Part shown: piece by piece, positions 47,881-60,090 of the stretch | Layout of the letters: each line of letters begins with the position of its first letter | Numbering within the stretch: position 1 is the first letter of the stretch | Source of the DNA: Dasyornis broadbenti | Taxonomy: Eukaryota > Chordata > Aves > Passeriformes > Dasyornithidae | Assembly: GCA_013397935.1 (NCBI GenBank) | Contig: VZRN01006406.1 | Coordinates: 1,054,001 to 1,118,000 of the forward strand | Direction: 5' to 3' | DNA length: 64,000 nt | The notes under the pieces: generated by a model | Seen by the model: only the letters and a program-made list of their open reading frames with translations | What the model was told of the DNA's origin: nothing | The model's database searches: none | Made by a program: the position numbers and the translations under genes

Positions 47881-49079
47881 TGCTGCGCGCAAGGCTCCAC
47901 ACCAGGCCCTTTGGTCGTGTAGATCCACTGGATGCAGGAGGCTGTGTTAAGACTCCAGTATTAATAACCACAGTTTCCACAGGCATCCAACAGGTCTGTA
48001 CAGGCTGACAGATAAACCAGCAAACACGGAATAGTGCCTTGAAGAGGACAGTTCTTTCCTGTGGTGGCAGAGGATGTGTGTCACCATGGAAAGATCAGAG
48101 ATGCAGCCCTACTATGGGAACCTGTTTGCAAAGCATGCCACATTCACGCCCCGAGTTAAAGCAGCTGTGGGTATTTGTGAAGCCTCAAAACTCTGGCCAC
48201 AGAATAAGTCTCATTTGGGTTTCCCCCACTGAAGCAAATCACTTGGCATGTTTGAGCCTCAGAGCTTGGAAAGCGGAACTGCAGGACCATCATTTTTGTG
48301 TGGCCATTCACTTCCATCCTATCCTTTTTCATATCCAGAACTGAAAGGTTCAAAAGGAGTTCTTCAAAAACAGTAATAGTAGCCCTTAATCATCCTCCCA
48401 CCTTAAGATACTATTAAAAATGGGAAGATGAAACTCTCACCCTTCCTTCATCTGCAGAGCAACACACACCAGGTGTATGTTTACATGACCTGCACATCTT
48501 TGGGTACACCTTCACAGCACAAAATACTCCCAGGAGCAGCTCCCAGGAGCAGAGGGAACAGCACAGGCAGGAGCTTGGACACCACCCAGGCTCTGGCATT
48601 TTTACAATAATGACTGAGATTTTCAAAGGGGAAACGAACTGTCAAAATCTGATTTTAACTCTGTGTGAATTGGACTCCCCAACCTCTTGGGTTATTTTTT
48701 TTGAAACACCCAGATCAGAAATAGTAACGAAAGCATTTGCCTTTTTTTATCCCTGCTATACTCCTGCATTTTCCATTACACAAGAATGAAGCAGTACTGT
48801 ACTATGACAAGCAGCCAGAGCTAAGCTGAAACACTGCTCCTGCTATAATCCCTCTCTTTTGGTTGCTCATTTCCCTTCTCATGACATTCTCAAGAGGATT
48901 ATTAATAATAACTGGGCACAGAGATCTTTTCTATCTCTATCTCTAACTTTGTATTAGGTAAGCTTTCCCTAGAACATATTACTGAATTTTTTTTTTGCCA
49001 GATATCCCCCTGCCATGCCCCACTCCTCAGGAGCAGTGGTATTTCCAGAAATTAAGTTAACTCCACTAACTATGTTATA

Positions 49080-49330
49080 CCTTCCATTCTTGACAAACCA
49101 CCCTTCATTGCCTTAATGTTCCCATTATGTTTGATCCATTGCATCACTGTTCATTTATTATGGCATTTTAACTTAGGTTCAGATTATGTATCACTAGTGG
49201 AGCTCGCTGGGATAAAGGGCAATGAACGTTTTAATTGCCTGATAAATTATTAAGGACACTCCTTTAATTGGGTAATGTGGTGTTTACATCTTCGAAGTAA
49301 ACACTTATGGAATCTGTATGGGTGCAGATT
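49080..49330. promoter_or_regulatory. Candidate enhancer block with inverted forkhead-like sites
   Basis: Single-copy AT-rich block. At 49280-49304 two forkhead-type words face each other: GTGTTTAC and GTAAACAC, separated by nine bases (ATCTTCGAA, containing the palindrome TTCGAA). Immediately upstream lie four homeodomain cores within 60 bases: CGTTTTAATTGCC near 49228, AAATTATTAAGG near 49245, CCTTTAATTGGG at 49261, GGTAATG at 49271. Upstream again, GGAGCTCGCTGGGATAAAGG near 49199. No open frame of 60 codons and no repeat similarity. Dimeric forkhead/homeodomain enhancer use is inferred. Confidence 0.38.
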
Positions 49331-52300
49331 TGTCTAAACACACAGCCAGCAGCCTCTATCTCCCCTTGAGAATAAAAGTTTTATCAGGCTATTAAAATAA
49401 ACACCACACAGGATAGATTGTACCAGATGCCGGGGAGATCAGCAGCTGGAACAAAGAGATGAGCCTCCATCAAAGTCAAAGGAGGTGCATTGACTTACAT
49501 CAGCCAAGGGACTGGTCTTCCACATCCAACGGATCTTACTCAAAGCAAGGCAAAAGAGCAAAAGACCTACATTTTCCACTGCTTTAGCTAACCTAGTTCA
49601 GAACTGAAATGGGTCACAGTGTACCCACACAAGGAGTTCAGCAGCAAACCTGACTTCAGAGGGAGCCCAGGGAAAATGCAGCTGGGGAGAGAAAGTGCAT
49701 ATTGCACTAAACAGAGCCTGCTATGGCAGAAACCTGGGCTTCTGGCTGCTCCTGCATGCAGGTCAAAAATAAAATATCCCCTGGAAGGACACAGCCTAAG
49801 CAGCCCCTTCCACCCCATGGAGAAAAGATGGGACGGTACAGCTGGGAGGAAGCACAATCCTGCCTGAAACTTTGCTGCTCCCAGCTTTCTGTTCTGTCTG
49901 TTCCTATCTGTACTTTGCAACTCAGATTTCTTCAGGTTTTGCAACATCCCTTCTTTCCTGAGCTGTGTGAACGTAAAAATATTTGTTGCATTCCTCCCAG
50001 ACAGATGCTATGCTTCTTGCTTATTAAAATAGAGAGAAGGGAGCAGATTGTCTAGGATGAAGCTTTATGCTGCTTAGAAGTATTGAAGAAATAGGCTTTT
50101 TTGGATAAGTTAACATTTCAAAGGTGTTTCATATCTATTTGTTATCAGCTTTTGGTAACACCAGAGAGCCTGAGCTCAGTCCCTGCATACAAAATACCAC
50201 TGTAATGAATTGTACTTTATCTCACTCTGACTTGACCCCTGCAAGTCAAGCTCTGCACAGGTTCTACGCCTGCAGAGGACAAAGCCACTTTTATTTCTGT
50301 AACTTTGCAGTGGCTCCACTCACAGCTGGTTTTGGAGCAGCGTCCCCGTGATTCAGGGCAGTCCATGCTGGGACCAGTGGGGCTGAGTGGTGGGCAGTGG
50401 GCAGGAGCACTCACAGAGCCCATGGGGAGGGTGAAGACAGAGGAAATAAGACCATAGGATTGCCTGGTTTAGCAATTTGGGTACAGACACCCACTGCTGT
50501 CATTAAAGGGGCTCGGCAGCGGCAGACAGACACAGCAAAAGGCAGGCGTGGCTGCACCCACATGACAGGAGCTGGAAGATGGGCAGCACCAGCACCCAGC
50601 AGATGGAATTGGAGCCTCTCCTGCAGGTCTCTGGTCCATTTTATGACCTTCTTCTCTCCCCAGAAATGTTTTCACCAGAGTTGCAGAGCACAGGACCACC
50701 TGGCTTTCACTTTATTTAAGGCTTCACTCTCCTTCCTCTATGGCCAGAGGACAACAAAGCAATTTGATAAGAAAACACATCAAGACACAAATATATTTAC
50801 ATGCACATCTTATGTATCTAGGATACATTACTTTTCCTAAAAAAAAGGTGACATTTTACTGTCTTCTTTACCTGTCAGGAGGTCACTGTGTTTTGTTGGG
50901 GTCAGAATCCAGCCGCATGTTATTCCACACCACCCTGTTGCACAACCATAGCTGGATTTGGCTCCCACTTCCCACAGCATTTGGGTGAAAACACAGTTCA
51001 GCCTTACATATAAAAGAGCCCTCTGCCCTTTCAAGGGCTGCTGAGGAAAATGCAATCACAAACCTACTGTTTAGTGTTGGTGAATCTCAAAAACAAAGCC
51101 AAATTGGTGAAATCCCAGTTGCCACCTCCTTATAAAAGCTGAGGCTGAACCAGTGCATCCAGAAAAACATCTGATTCAATGCTCAGATCTTAAGAAAATC
51201 AATCCCTGTGAACATGCACCCAAATGAAAACAAGTGTAGATGGAGAAATTCCTCAGGTTAATGTTTCCAAACAGATCAATGCACAAATGCCTGTGGATTG
51301 ATTTCCTGGAGCTTCAACCCCACATTAGCTCTTCAGGACAATCCTAATCAGCCATGGATCTATGAAAACAGGGATTGGGGCTATTACAGTTTCTTCTCCC
51401 TCCCTCTCCAGTTCTTCTTTCTACTCCTTGCCAGGCTCTGGCTGCTTGGGCACCTGCTCTGGGAAAATCCAGCACAGCCTTCCCTGTTCCCTCTCCATCT
51501 TGTCCTCCACTGGAGGACACTTTTGCACCAGGACACCAGGACAGGGGCAGAGAAGAGCCCTGCAATGTGCACCCAGAACTGCTCTCTCCCCCACAGCTAA
51601 ATGGCTCCAGCCGCCGCAGTCGAGTACTTTGAGGCATCACGTTTCAGCAATAAAAGCAAGAACATTGTGGGAGGCAACCTTAGATATCCATACTGAAACT
51701 GCAAACATCAGAGCACTCAGGCTCTGCTTCCTTGGCATCAAAGCTGCTTCGGAGGAAAGGAATGCAGTTGTGCACTGAGACGTCCCTTCTCTGCTGCAGC
51801 ACCCAGCAGGGAATTCCCTGGAAAAAACCCCATGGCTAACCCATCTGTGCTCTCTCCCACCTCTGGGTCCAAGATGGGCACAGGCAGAAGCAGCATCCAT
51901 TTCTGGAGAGGAGCATTTCTATTTGCTGAGCAACCAATATCCCTTGTAGAAATGGGCAGATAATGGAGTTTCCAGTCTGATGGACAAAGTAGGTCAGAGA
52001 GGAAAAATCTAGTTGCAGTTGATCCGAAAAGGATGTTTTCCATTTAATTAATAAAATCCACATTTCATTTCAAGTCTACTTTAAATATTTTAAAATACAG
52101 GGGTTTGTGTTTTTTTTTAAACTAAGTGACATTTTAAAACTCAAAAATTATTTCGAAACAGAGTCCAAGAGTTTAATTGAAATTATTGAAACAGTATTTT
52201 GTGATCTTTCAGAGAGAGCAACACTTTTGGAAGTTCTGCACCAAAACATTCTGTAACCGAAAACATCACTCTGACTTAGGACATTGTTGTGAAAAGTCTG

Positions 52301-53254
52301 AGCAACACTCAGCAAAAAACTTCCACAGAAAGAAATTCCCCTTGGAAAGAGTTAGTGACAACTTTTGCAGCCTGTTGCCCATTCTTTCCCTCTCTGCACT
52401 TCTTTACAATGAAAACATATCTAGGAGGGTCAGCAGCAGAAGTGTGTCATCTACACTGTCTGCAGGGATTGGAAAACTGGTATGAATTATCCTTTTCATT
52501 AATTACTTGATCCTACCTAATCCCCAGTAGATGATGTTGACCTCAATAGACCAAATCTAGGTTTCTTAGCCTACACAACCCCTTCACAGTGCTTCCTTGC
52601 TCCCATTGCAGAGATACATTCCAGCTGTGTTACATCCTGGCTTGCTTTCACTGGGACTCAGAAGTTCCATGGCATATCCACTGCCAGTCCTGCCAGCAGC
52701 TCTGGGCAAACCCCAGCCCTTCTACACCCATCAGTGAACTGGGTGTGCCTGCCATGCTGTCCCAAAATAGTGTAAATCCTCCAGAAAGGACGAGGAGATA
52801 CTTGAGATGTGTGTCACTCTGGAAATTCAGAGAGATTTGCATTCTCCTGAATGTAAAACTACAGAGAGCCAAGGGCTGTTGGACATCCCAGGCCAAACTA
52901 ATACCAAAATAAGGGCATAAAACTGCAGCATAAAGTGGATGATCCCAAGCCAGTTCTGAGGGGTATCAGTACTGTGACACATACAAATTGATTTTTCAGC
53001 CTAAGCTTAGTGGATACTTATCTCCAATAGCAAAATTACATTCAATTAGATTTGCTAAATAATTCATAGCAGTACATTTGATGTGGCAGGAAGTTCCAGC
53101 AGTGAATCGCCAGTGTCTCACATTATCGCGCTGACAGTAACTGGAATTGTTTCTTACACAAAAACATGTTTCTTACACTGTTTCCGCCATCCACATCTAG
53201 ATTCTTCTGGGGCTTGAAGCCTCACAGTCTCCTCTTACCTAAGGCTGCATCTGA
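49331..53254. other. Single-copy DNA, nothing recognised
   Basis: Mixed composition. Open frames reach 147 codons (50397-50840, plus) and 138 codons (51362-51778, plus), but several frames overlap on both strands and none carries a domain. A short AT-rich patch with T9 lies near 52040-52150. Two copies of TCCCAGGAGCAGC-like sequence occur just left of this block near 48530. No transposon recognised. Confidence 0.45.
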
Positions 53255-53862
53255 AGGGATAAAAGGCATCTGCAGCACTGAGGAGGAGGGCTTGGGGGTA
53301 TTGATTGACAAAAACTCCACATGACCTGGCAATGATTGTCCCCCTCTGCTTAGACCCCATCTGCAGTCCTGCATCCAGCTCTGGGTTCCCCAACATAAGG
53401 AGGACAAGGACCTTCTGGAGTGAGTCCAGAGGAGGCCACAGAGATGCTCAGAGGGCTGGAACAGCTCTGCTGTGGAGCCAGGCTGGGAGAGCTGGGTTTG
53501 GAGAAGAGAAGACTCTGGGGAGACCTTAGAGTCCTTCCAGTGCCTAAAGGTGCTCCCAGAGAGCTGGAGAGGGATTTGGGACAAAGGCATGGAAAGATGG
53601 AACAAGTGAGAGTAGCATTAAAATGAAAGCTAACAGGTTTAGAATGGATATTGGAAAGAAATTCTTGACAGTGAGGTGGGGAGGCCCTGGCACAGGCTAC
53701 CCAGAGAAGCTGTGGCTGCTCCATCCCTGGAAGTGTCCAAGGCAAGGTTGTACAGGGCTTGGAGAAACCTGGGATAGTGGAAGGTGTCCCTGCCCACGGC
53801 AGGGGAGGGAACAAGATGATCTTTAAGGTCCCTTCCAACCCAAAATATTCTGTGATTCTATG
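53255..53862 (+). mobile_element. CR1 LINE, 5'-truncated, with 3' end
   Basis: The longest recent-type repeat in the window. The 5' part encodes decayed ORF2 C-terminus: a stretch including LHPALGSP near 53370, SPEEATEMLRGLEQL near 53424, and LGLEKRRLWGDL near 53500 (family 'LFSLEKRRLRGDL'). It then runs through the CR1 3' untranslated words (AGCTGGAGAGGGA, GGATATTGGAAAGAAATTC, GAAGGTGTCCCTGCCCACGG, GATGATCTTTAAGGTCCC, TTCCAACCC) to the terminal ATTCTGTG-ATTCTATG repeat at 53847-53862. Stops and a missing piece after GACCTGGCAATG (near 53333) show it is dead and internally deleted. Start is approximate; the 3' end is sharp. Open frames on the opposite strand across it (for example 53350-53838) are antisense artefacts. 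Confidence 0.95.
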
Positions 53863-53959
53863 AAAAAGGATTGTTCCTATTGAGGTTTTTAGCTTAAAGC
53901 AATTTAACCATACATGGAAGCTGGATTTACTGCTGGATTTTTCTCCAGCAATGAAACAC

Positions 53960-54130
53960 TTTCGAAGCTCTGCAAATCTTTTGTAACGAAGTGATGCAGA
54001 ACCACTGTTTAGTCATGCAAATGAAATGAGAATTAACTGTAAAGCATTCTGAGGACCATGAACTTTTTGCCAGAACTCACAGCAAAAGATTTTTATTGTC
54101 AATCAAAAGGCACAAACACTTCAAAACTGT
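53960..54130. promoter_or_regulatory. Candidate regulatory block with POU octamer
   Basis: Single-copy AT-rich sequence 100 bases beyond the CR1 3' end. It contains an exact octamer ATGCAAAT at 54015-54022 in the context TTAGTCATGCAAATGAAATG, retained CpGs in CTTTCGAAGC near 53960 and TGTAACGAAGTGATG near 53982, and ATTTTTATTGTCAATCAAAA near 54090. No exon or repeat. Function inferred. Confidence 0.28.
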
Positions 54131-57100
54131 CTTTTGTGTGTGTGCATTGTTGGGAGAAGGGCAAATGAGACAGAGTAAACATTTTCTGCAGCCTGCAGGA
54201 TAGCCAGGGTATCAAATATTGCTGGAAGGATGAAAATAGTTTTCTGAGAAACCTATGAACAAATACATAGAATTACTCCTGCAAGCTGAGAGGGAAGAAA
54301 ATTTTCCATTCATCATTGAAGCACCCCAACCTTTACCAAATCCGTTGTTTTGCAGTATCCTAACAAAAAACAGAGCAGGCTTTCAAAGAACAAGGCTTTG
54401 GTAAGCAAGCTACAAAATTCACTCTGTTCTGCTTTGCAGTCTGAATTACGTTTTCACTTGATGGTCAGACAAACTGTTTTTCTCCCAGGGCAAACCCATG
54501 ATCCACTGAAGCCTAGGGAGCAATCCCAGGCTTGGCCCAAGACAGACAAAAATGAGTTGGTTCCTGGTCTCAGTGACTTTCTGCTTTGGCATTTGGAAGC
54601 CTTCTCATTAATTGCTTTTTATAAGACATGTATTAATACACAGGGAACAGAGAAACAGTGGCTGGAGCATATGTTGGATTAGAAACTAAGAACCTGCAAC
54701 TGGTCCTCCTGTTATCTGGATGGTTTTGTTTATTTGTGCCGCTGTGTTTTACACCCTCCCCTGCATAGGAGCGTAATTAAAGTCACCTGGAAACGTGAGC
54801 AACAGCAAAGCCACGGACTCCAGTCCTGCATGACAATGTATTCCTCTAGCTTGGTTTGACATCATTTCTCAAATGCAGCCTGGCTCCATGTCTGCTCCCA
54901 AAGAATGGGCAATTAGTTCCATAAATATCTGGTACCCCCCATCCCAGCTACACTTTCTGCCGTGGAAATACCAGGTGCTGGGGCCAGCAGTGCTGGCCTT
55001 CAGCTCAGAGCACCTACAGCATTGCCAAGGCAGGCTTTCAAGGCACCACACAGATTTAAAAGCCCAGCAGAGGCAGGGAGGAGGGGAGATCCACTCCCCA
55101 CCTTACGTGCAGCACTTTCTTCTTTGAATTGAAACATCTTGTAAACACGGTTTAGCAGGCTGTATATCAAATTTGAGCTCTCTATTACCCTAATCTTAGA
55201 GATTACTACAGACTCTCACATTGCTAAGGAATCAAGGATGAATAGCCATTTTAACCCGTGCTTCCACAGCAACTTTTACAACATTAGATATAATGACCAG
55301 GTGCTCAGCTGATATAAACTGCTGCAACTTTCTTTTCTCTGCTAGCAAGAACAGCCAGCTCACATCATCCAAGGACTTCTTGAAAGGTAGTATTAGACAA
55401 AGCTGGTACAGGTCTCACTAAGCTATCTAGTATTTATTCATTTTTTTGGTTTTTGCTGAGATCTCCACTGATGCGAAACAACTCAGTAAGATACTGTCTC
55501 TGCTGCAAACACCTGAGTTTGTTGAGACATGAGATCAGCAATGGATACTTTAAAAGAAGAAATATAAAGAACCCTTCCACCACTTGCCAGAGAGCAGCTG
55601 ACACAGCAGGACTGAGATCCAGCATCCTGCACAGCACGGGGAAAGGAAGGAGCACGCGCACTGGTACCAGGCACCAGGCATAGGCTGTTTCCAAATTCCT
55701 GCTTGTCCCTGTTTGCAGGGTGTGCACCCTGCGTTACACAGCGACTTCTTCGAGCCCAGCCAGGGAAACAAAGTCATTGTCATCACGACAGCAAGCAAAC
55801 ACCGAACTGTGGACTCACAGACTCAGGCTGTGAGTGTCTCCATGAGACACACTCAAGAAATACACAACTGGTTGGGGGTGGCTCAACAAGCAGCAGCATC
55901 CTCTGTAATGAATGAACGAACCAGCTGTCCTTTGCACAAAAACCCCACGAATTTGGTTTATCTCTTTGGCTCCAGTTCAGTCCAGAGCTATAACTGGCTG
56001 CGGGAGCCAGAGAGGAAGTCCAGCTCAAAAGCTTTTGAAAGGGAAAGCTATAAAACGAATCATACAGGTGTTCTAAGAACAAAGTATGACCTCAGTCTCT
56101 GGTAATGCAGCCAGGTAACTGCAGTGGGGCTCACACCCTGCAGTGAGAGCAGGCAGCACCCATCATAAAAGTCTGAACATCAGAGGTTAAAACATACATT
56201 GCAGGAGGAACACATGCATTACAAAAGAGTTGGTGAATTAGTCAGAGAGGCTGGCAAATGCTGGAAAGGCTGGAGAATACTTGAGCATGGTGCCAAAACC
56301 CACGAGCCACTGAATGGCTCTGCTGTTTTGCAAGCTAAATGGCTATTCACACCATTAGGACCAAGAGGGACAGCACTAACAAGATTTATCACAGAACATC
56401 TACTCTGGACTCAATGAAAAATTGCCCCAGCAAGAACCTGCCAGCTCTGCTGACGTATATTATCTTTATTAGAAAGGCCTCGTGATAACCACATTCATTA
56501 GGAATTTTAGTAATTCATTTCTTCGTAAAAACTTCTGCATATGAATTCAGCACAGACAGATGTGAATGGGAGCTTTGGAAAGACAGCATTATATAATTTA
56601 GAGCTATGTTTGTCAGTGGGTGTAGCAAAGAGAAAGGTTTAAAGTAGTGATTTTTCTGCAAAGCACATTTGTAAGTGAGATGGTAAATTACTGGAGAGCC
56701 TGTGCTGCCGCTGGAATTTGTATTTAGCCCCGCACTTAATCCCAAAGTCAGATGCAATACAGGGACACTGAGGCCATTGCTTTCAGGGTGCAGTAATTAA
56801 TGTTCTTCACTGGTCATTCTTCTTGACCAAAATCTACAGATGTTCCAAATTAGACACAAAACGAAAAGCAAGGAACTTTCCTAATGGCAACTCAGTGAAG
56901 CAGGATGGAGCAGGATCCAACATCCCTCTCTCAGAGCTTTTCCACTGAAACTGTTGGGTCAGGAGATGGCAGGCTTGGCTGTGACAATGAGTGCCATCTC
57001 CTTGCCAAGCCTTGGTGGGCAAGGATGGGAAACTGCAATAATTGTCGCCTCCCATTTTCTTTTCAATGTGACAGAGCAGGGGCACAGACGGAGCCGTTTG

Positions 57101-58689
57101 TCCCAGCTGCCCTCCAGGGGCAAAGCAGCCAAACACAGCCCCTGGTACATCCCCCGTGCATGGAGACCTCAGAGTGTCGCCCTATTCCCAGCCCTCCGCC
57201 TGTCAGGATTTGGCATTGTGATTGCTGCTTTGCACAAGCACTGGGTGAGCTCCAGCCTGCAGGGTTGGCTGGAAAAGGAGCAGCAAAGGGGTGTCTCTTG
57301 CTGGGCTGCGGGATTTTCCAGCTGCATCTGTCCCAGGTAACAAAGCTGCTCCTCAAGCTCAGACACACGTGATGCATGAAGCAAGATGTCGGAGATGGCC
57401 ACGGGGACAAGGTGACACACCCCTAACACACCCCCCGACACCAGGAGGCTGTTCCGTCCCCAGGCTGCCCTTAGACACAGGGTGTTTCCAATCTGGGCCA
57501 TGGCAAGGGCTTTTGTGAATGCCATCCCAAGCATGCAGAGTGAAGCATCAGTTTCCACAGCTGCTCATTCAACAGCCTAAGAACAGCAAAAATTTAGAGT
57601 CCATGCACAATTCCAGTGTTACCCCTGGTGCCACAAGATGAAGCTTTTAGCAGCAAGGTCACACAGAAACTCCCAAGCCTGGCATGCAACATCATCCCGC
57701 TCCCACACAGCCTGACTGGGCTCTCAGAAAAGGAAGCAGCACCTCTTGTTTAAATCTGTGTGCATTTATGAATTTCTCAGCTCTGTGTATACTTAAAAGT
57801 GTTACTACGCTTTAAAGGGTCAGGAATAGGAAATGCAGCAGCCTTTAACTTCTGACAGCAAGTTGCTCCTTTAATCCTCACAGCAGAGACATTCACTGTG
57901 GTGCTGAGGGCCTAAAATCTATCTGGTCCTGCTGCTGAACTAGGGAGATCAATAAATGCAGAGGGATACACTATTTCTGTAAGTCATGAACCATCAGTCT
58001 GACTGCTCCCCAGTCCCCACCAAAAGCCACAGATCAGGATTTCCCAACACCCAACCCCTCCTTCTCCCTTGGACAGGGCTGAGATGAACGTGCATGAAAC
58101 AGCAGCAAAGTACACTGAAAAATCAACATTTCAAGCCAGTAAATCCATCCTTAACCTGTGAAGAAAGAGGTTTAACCTTGTGATGGTATTAATACCAACC
58201 TCACAGTGTAGGCAAGCAGCGACTTAATTTTAGTGGCGTATTTATATCCCTGAATGGCCAGTCTTGCTAAATGGCATGTCTAATCCTCCATAGGGACAAA
58301 GACCAGTAAAACTTGCAGCATGTTGTTATTGCAATGGACAGGTGAGGAAATTCACCATCCAGAGCCAGGAGCCCATCCCACAGAAGGGCACAAGTGATGC
58401 CAGAGGTAGCAAGTGCCACAGTGCATTTAACTAAAACTCTGCTGGAAGAGCAGGAATAAGGGGCGACAGATCTGCTCTCCTAAATAAAAGTTCATCATGG
58501 CTTCTGTGGAAATGAGGTGTCCTTCTCTGCACCAACTGGCAAACGTGAAGAGACAAGGGGAGCGGATGGACCGGAATTCCAATTACGTGGTGCTGGTTTG
58601 GACATGGGTGCTACATCCAGCTTCACTATAGTACTTCAAAGCCCTTCAGAGGCATTTTAAAACAAAAGGCTGAAATGCAAATCTCACTT
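54131..58689. other. Single-copy DNA, nothing recognised
   Basis: No gene recognised in 4.5 kb. Open frames at 55713-56105 (130 codons), 56905-57372 (155 codons) and minus 57169-57558 (129 codons) overlap frames on the other strand, contain no domain, and have no convincing splice framing. GC rises between 56900 and 57560. No transposon family recognised. Confidence 0.45.
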
Positions 58690-58970
58690 CTTGCCAGCTA
58701 GAAAAGAATTTTCCACAACAGCCTCTGAAATATTAGGCACATTATTATTAATGTTGTGCGAGAAGTGGACATTAATTAATGCTGAATTGCAAAGAAATTC
58801 CAGTAGTATCACATATTTCACTCCTGCTGCTGCAGCAATGAGCTCATTATGAAAAAAGAAATTAAAAACATGTATCAGAAGCACAATTAATGGTCTTCCA
58901 CTTATTATTAACTGTGAGCAACATATACCGCCAGACTAGAATAAACGAGGAGGAATGTATCTCAGCTTTT
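58690..58970. promoter_or_regulatory. Candidate homeodomain-core-rich element
   Basis: Dense TAAT/ATTA block: ATTATTATTAATGTTGTGCG at 58741-58760, GGACATTAATTAATGCTG near 58767, GCTCATTATGAAAAAAG near 58842, GCACAATTAATGGTC near 58881, CTTATTATTAACTGTG near 58900. Two CpGs are preserved in GTTGTGCGAGAAG and ATACCGCCAG. Single-copy. The minus-strand frame 58684-58884 is AT-driven. Enhancer role inferred. Confidence 0.35.
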
Positions 58971-59044
58971 GTTACAGGCTAAGATCACAGCCCAAAGCAC
59001 ATCCTTTGCTGAGAACAAAGTGTTTATCAAGTGACTTCAAAGAT

Positions 59045-59085
59045 ACTCACTGCGACCTTGAGCCAAACACTTAATATCTGCCAAC
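59045..59085 (+). mobile_element. Possible MIR CORE fragment
   Basis: CACTGCGACCTTGAGCCAAA followed by CACTTAATATCTGCC resembles the sense MIR CORE 'tgtgaccttgggcaagtcacttaacctct'. Only about 40 bases align by eye and nothing convincing flanks it, so confidence is low. Confidence 0.3.
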
Positions 59086-59749
59086 CAGTAGGTGTTCTTT
59101 CTACAGAGCAGTAACAGCAGCACTTACCTCCTGCAAATTCAAAGTTTAGGGTGTGAGGATCCCTTTGCTGCTCTGTCCTTGCACAGTGGGTACTACAATG
59201 GTTGTGAACACCCTTAAGATTCCTTCAGCCACAGGAAGGGGCCAGCATGGTGGCTGACAGCACAGAGGAGTCCAGAAAGGGGTGGTTACACCCAATCAGG
59301 GGAAAATCGGGCTCAAAGAGCCAGAGGTGAGACAAGACCAGCTGAAGTAGGTGAAGCAGATCAAGCAGGACAGAGTCAGTCAGCCCAAACTTTCTTTGTG
59401 CTGCCAGGAGAGGGGCTGAGACTTTTTTTTGCAAAGGTGTGTGATTGCACAATCATCCTTAAAGAGAAGCGCCAAAGCCACAGCTGCAGTAAGGCACTGA
59501 TGCTCCAAGGACACCCGAGAGCAGCTCAGCTCCACAAGCAGACCTGGCCCAGGGACATCAGCTCTGTTCTTCAGCATTTGCCTGTTCCCAAGACATCTGT
59601 CACCTTGCAAATTAACCCAGGCTGACATTCAGCCAGGCACCGCTGCAGCTGCAGTGAACCTTTCCTGCAAGTTCCCATCTCAGATATTTATTTCAGTGCT
59701 TCTTGCTCTCATATCTCTACTATTTTTACTATTCCCACCAGTCTTTTTG
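59086..59749. other. Single-copy DNA, nothing recognised
   Basis: No exon or repeat identified; opposing open frames of 75-82 codons at 59225-59628 carry no domain. Confidence 0.45.
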
Positions 59750-60090
59750 GCTTGAACTGAGCCATTTGCCTTCACATGATTTCCATCATTGTTCTGCCCA
59801 TATCCAATACGTGTGTCAGTGACTGCAAAATTCCATGAATCTTAACTAAATCCGTGTTTTCTGGTAAATAATAGCAGCATGTCCCCCTGTTCAAAGAAAA
59901 TTATGAGATATTTATTAATGTAGCATCAAATGAATTTCTGTTTTATGTAATTATGCATTGAATTTAAAAAGAGATGTCATGCAGGCAATCTTTAGAGTCA
60001 TAATAGACAATCTGTAAGAAAGAACAAAGGGAAATAATGTTAATAAAACATTATGCCCTAAGCAAGAAATACGCTTCATATATCAAACAT
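59750..60090. promoter_or_regulatory. Candidate conserved noncoding region
   Basis: AT-rich single-copy block without an open frame of 60 codons. Words of note: CATGATTTCCATCATTGTTC near 59776, AGATATTTATTAATGTAGC near 59907, TTTATGTAATTATGCATTG near 59942 (overlapping C/EBP/POU/homeodomain-like), AGAACAAAGGGAAATAATG near 60021 (SOX-like), ATAAAACATTATGCCC near 60043. Same texture as the block about 1 kb to the left; the two may belong to one regulatory cluster. Inferred, not shown. Confidence 0.32.

Larger units (their letters stand above)
46471..49079. other. Single-copy DNA with poly-T tract
   Basis: No gene. A T15 run lies at 46816-46830. Around 47700-48010 the DNA is GC-richer with opposing open frames of about 100 codons and no domain. 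A possible SINE fragment is listed separately at 47776-47880. Confidence 0.45.

Noticed and set aside
53350..53838. 162-codon open frame, minus
   Set aside because: It is the antisense of a CR1 element running on the plus strand, hence an artefact of the repeat.
58330..58440. ACAGGTGAGGAAATTCACC, recalling the MIR word 'acagatgaggaaactgagg'
   Set aside because: The match breaks off after about 15 bases and the following sequence does not keep MIR order.
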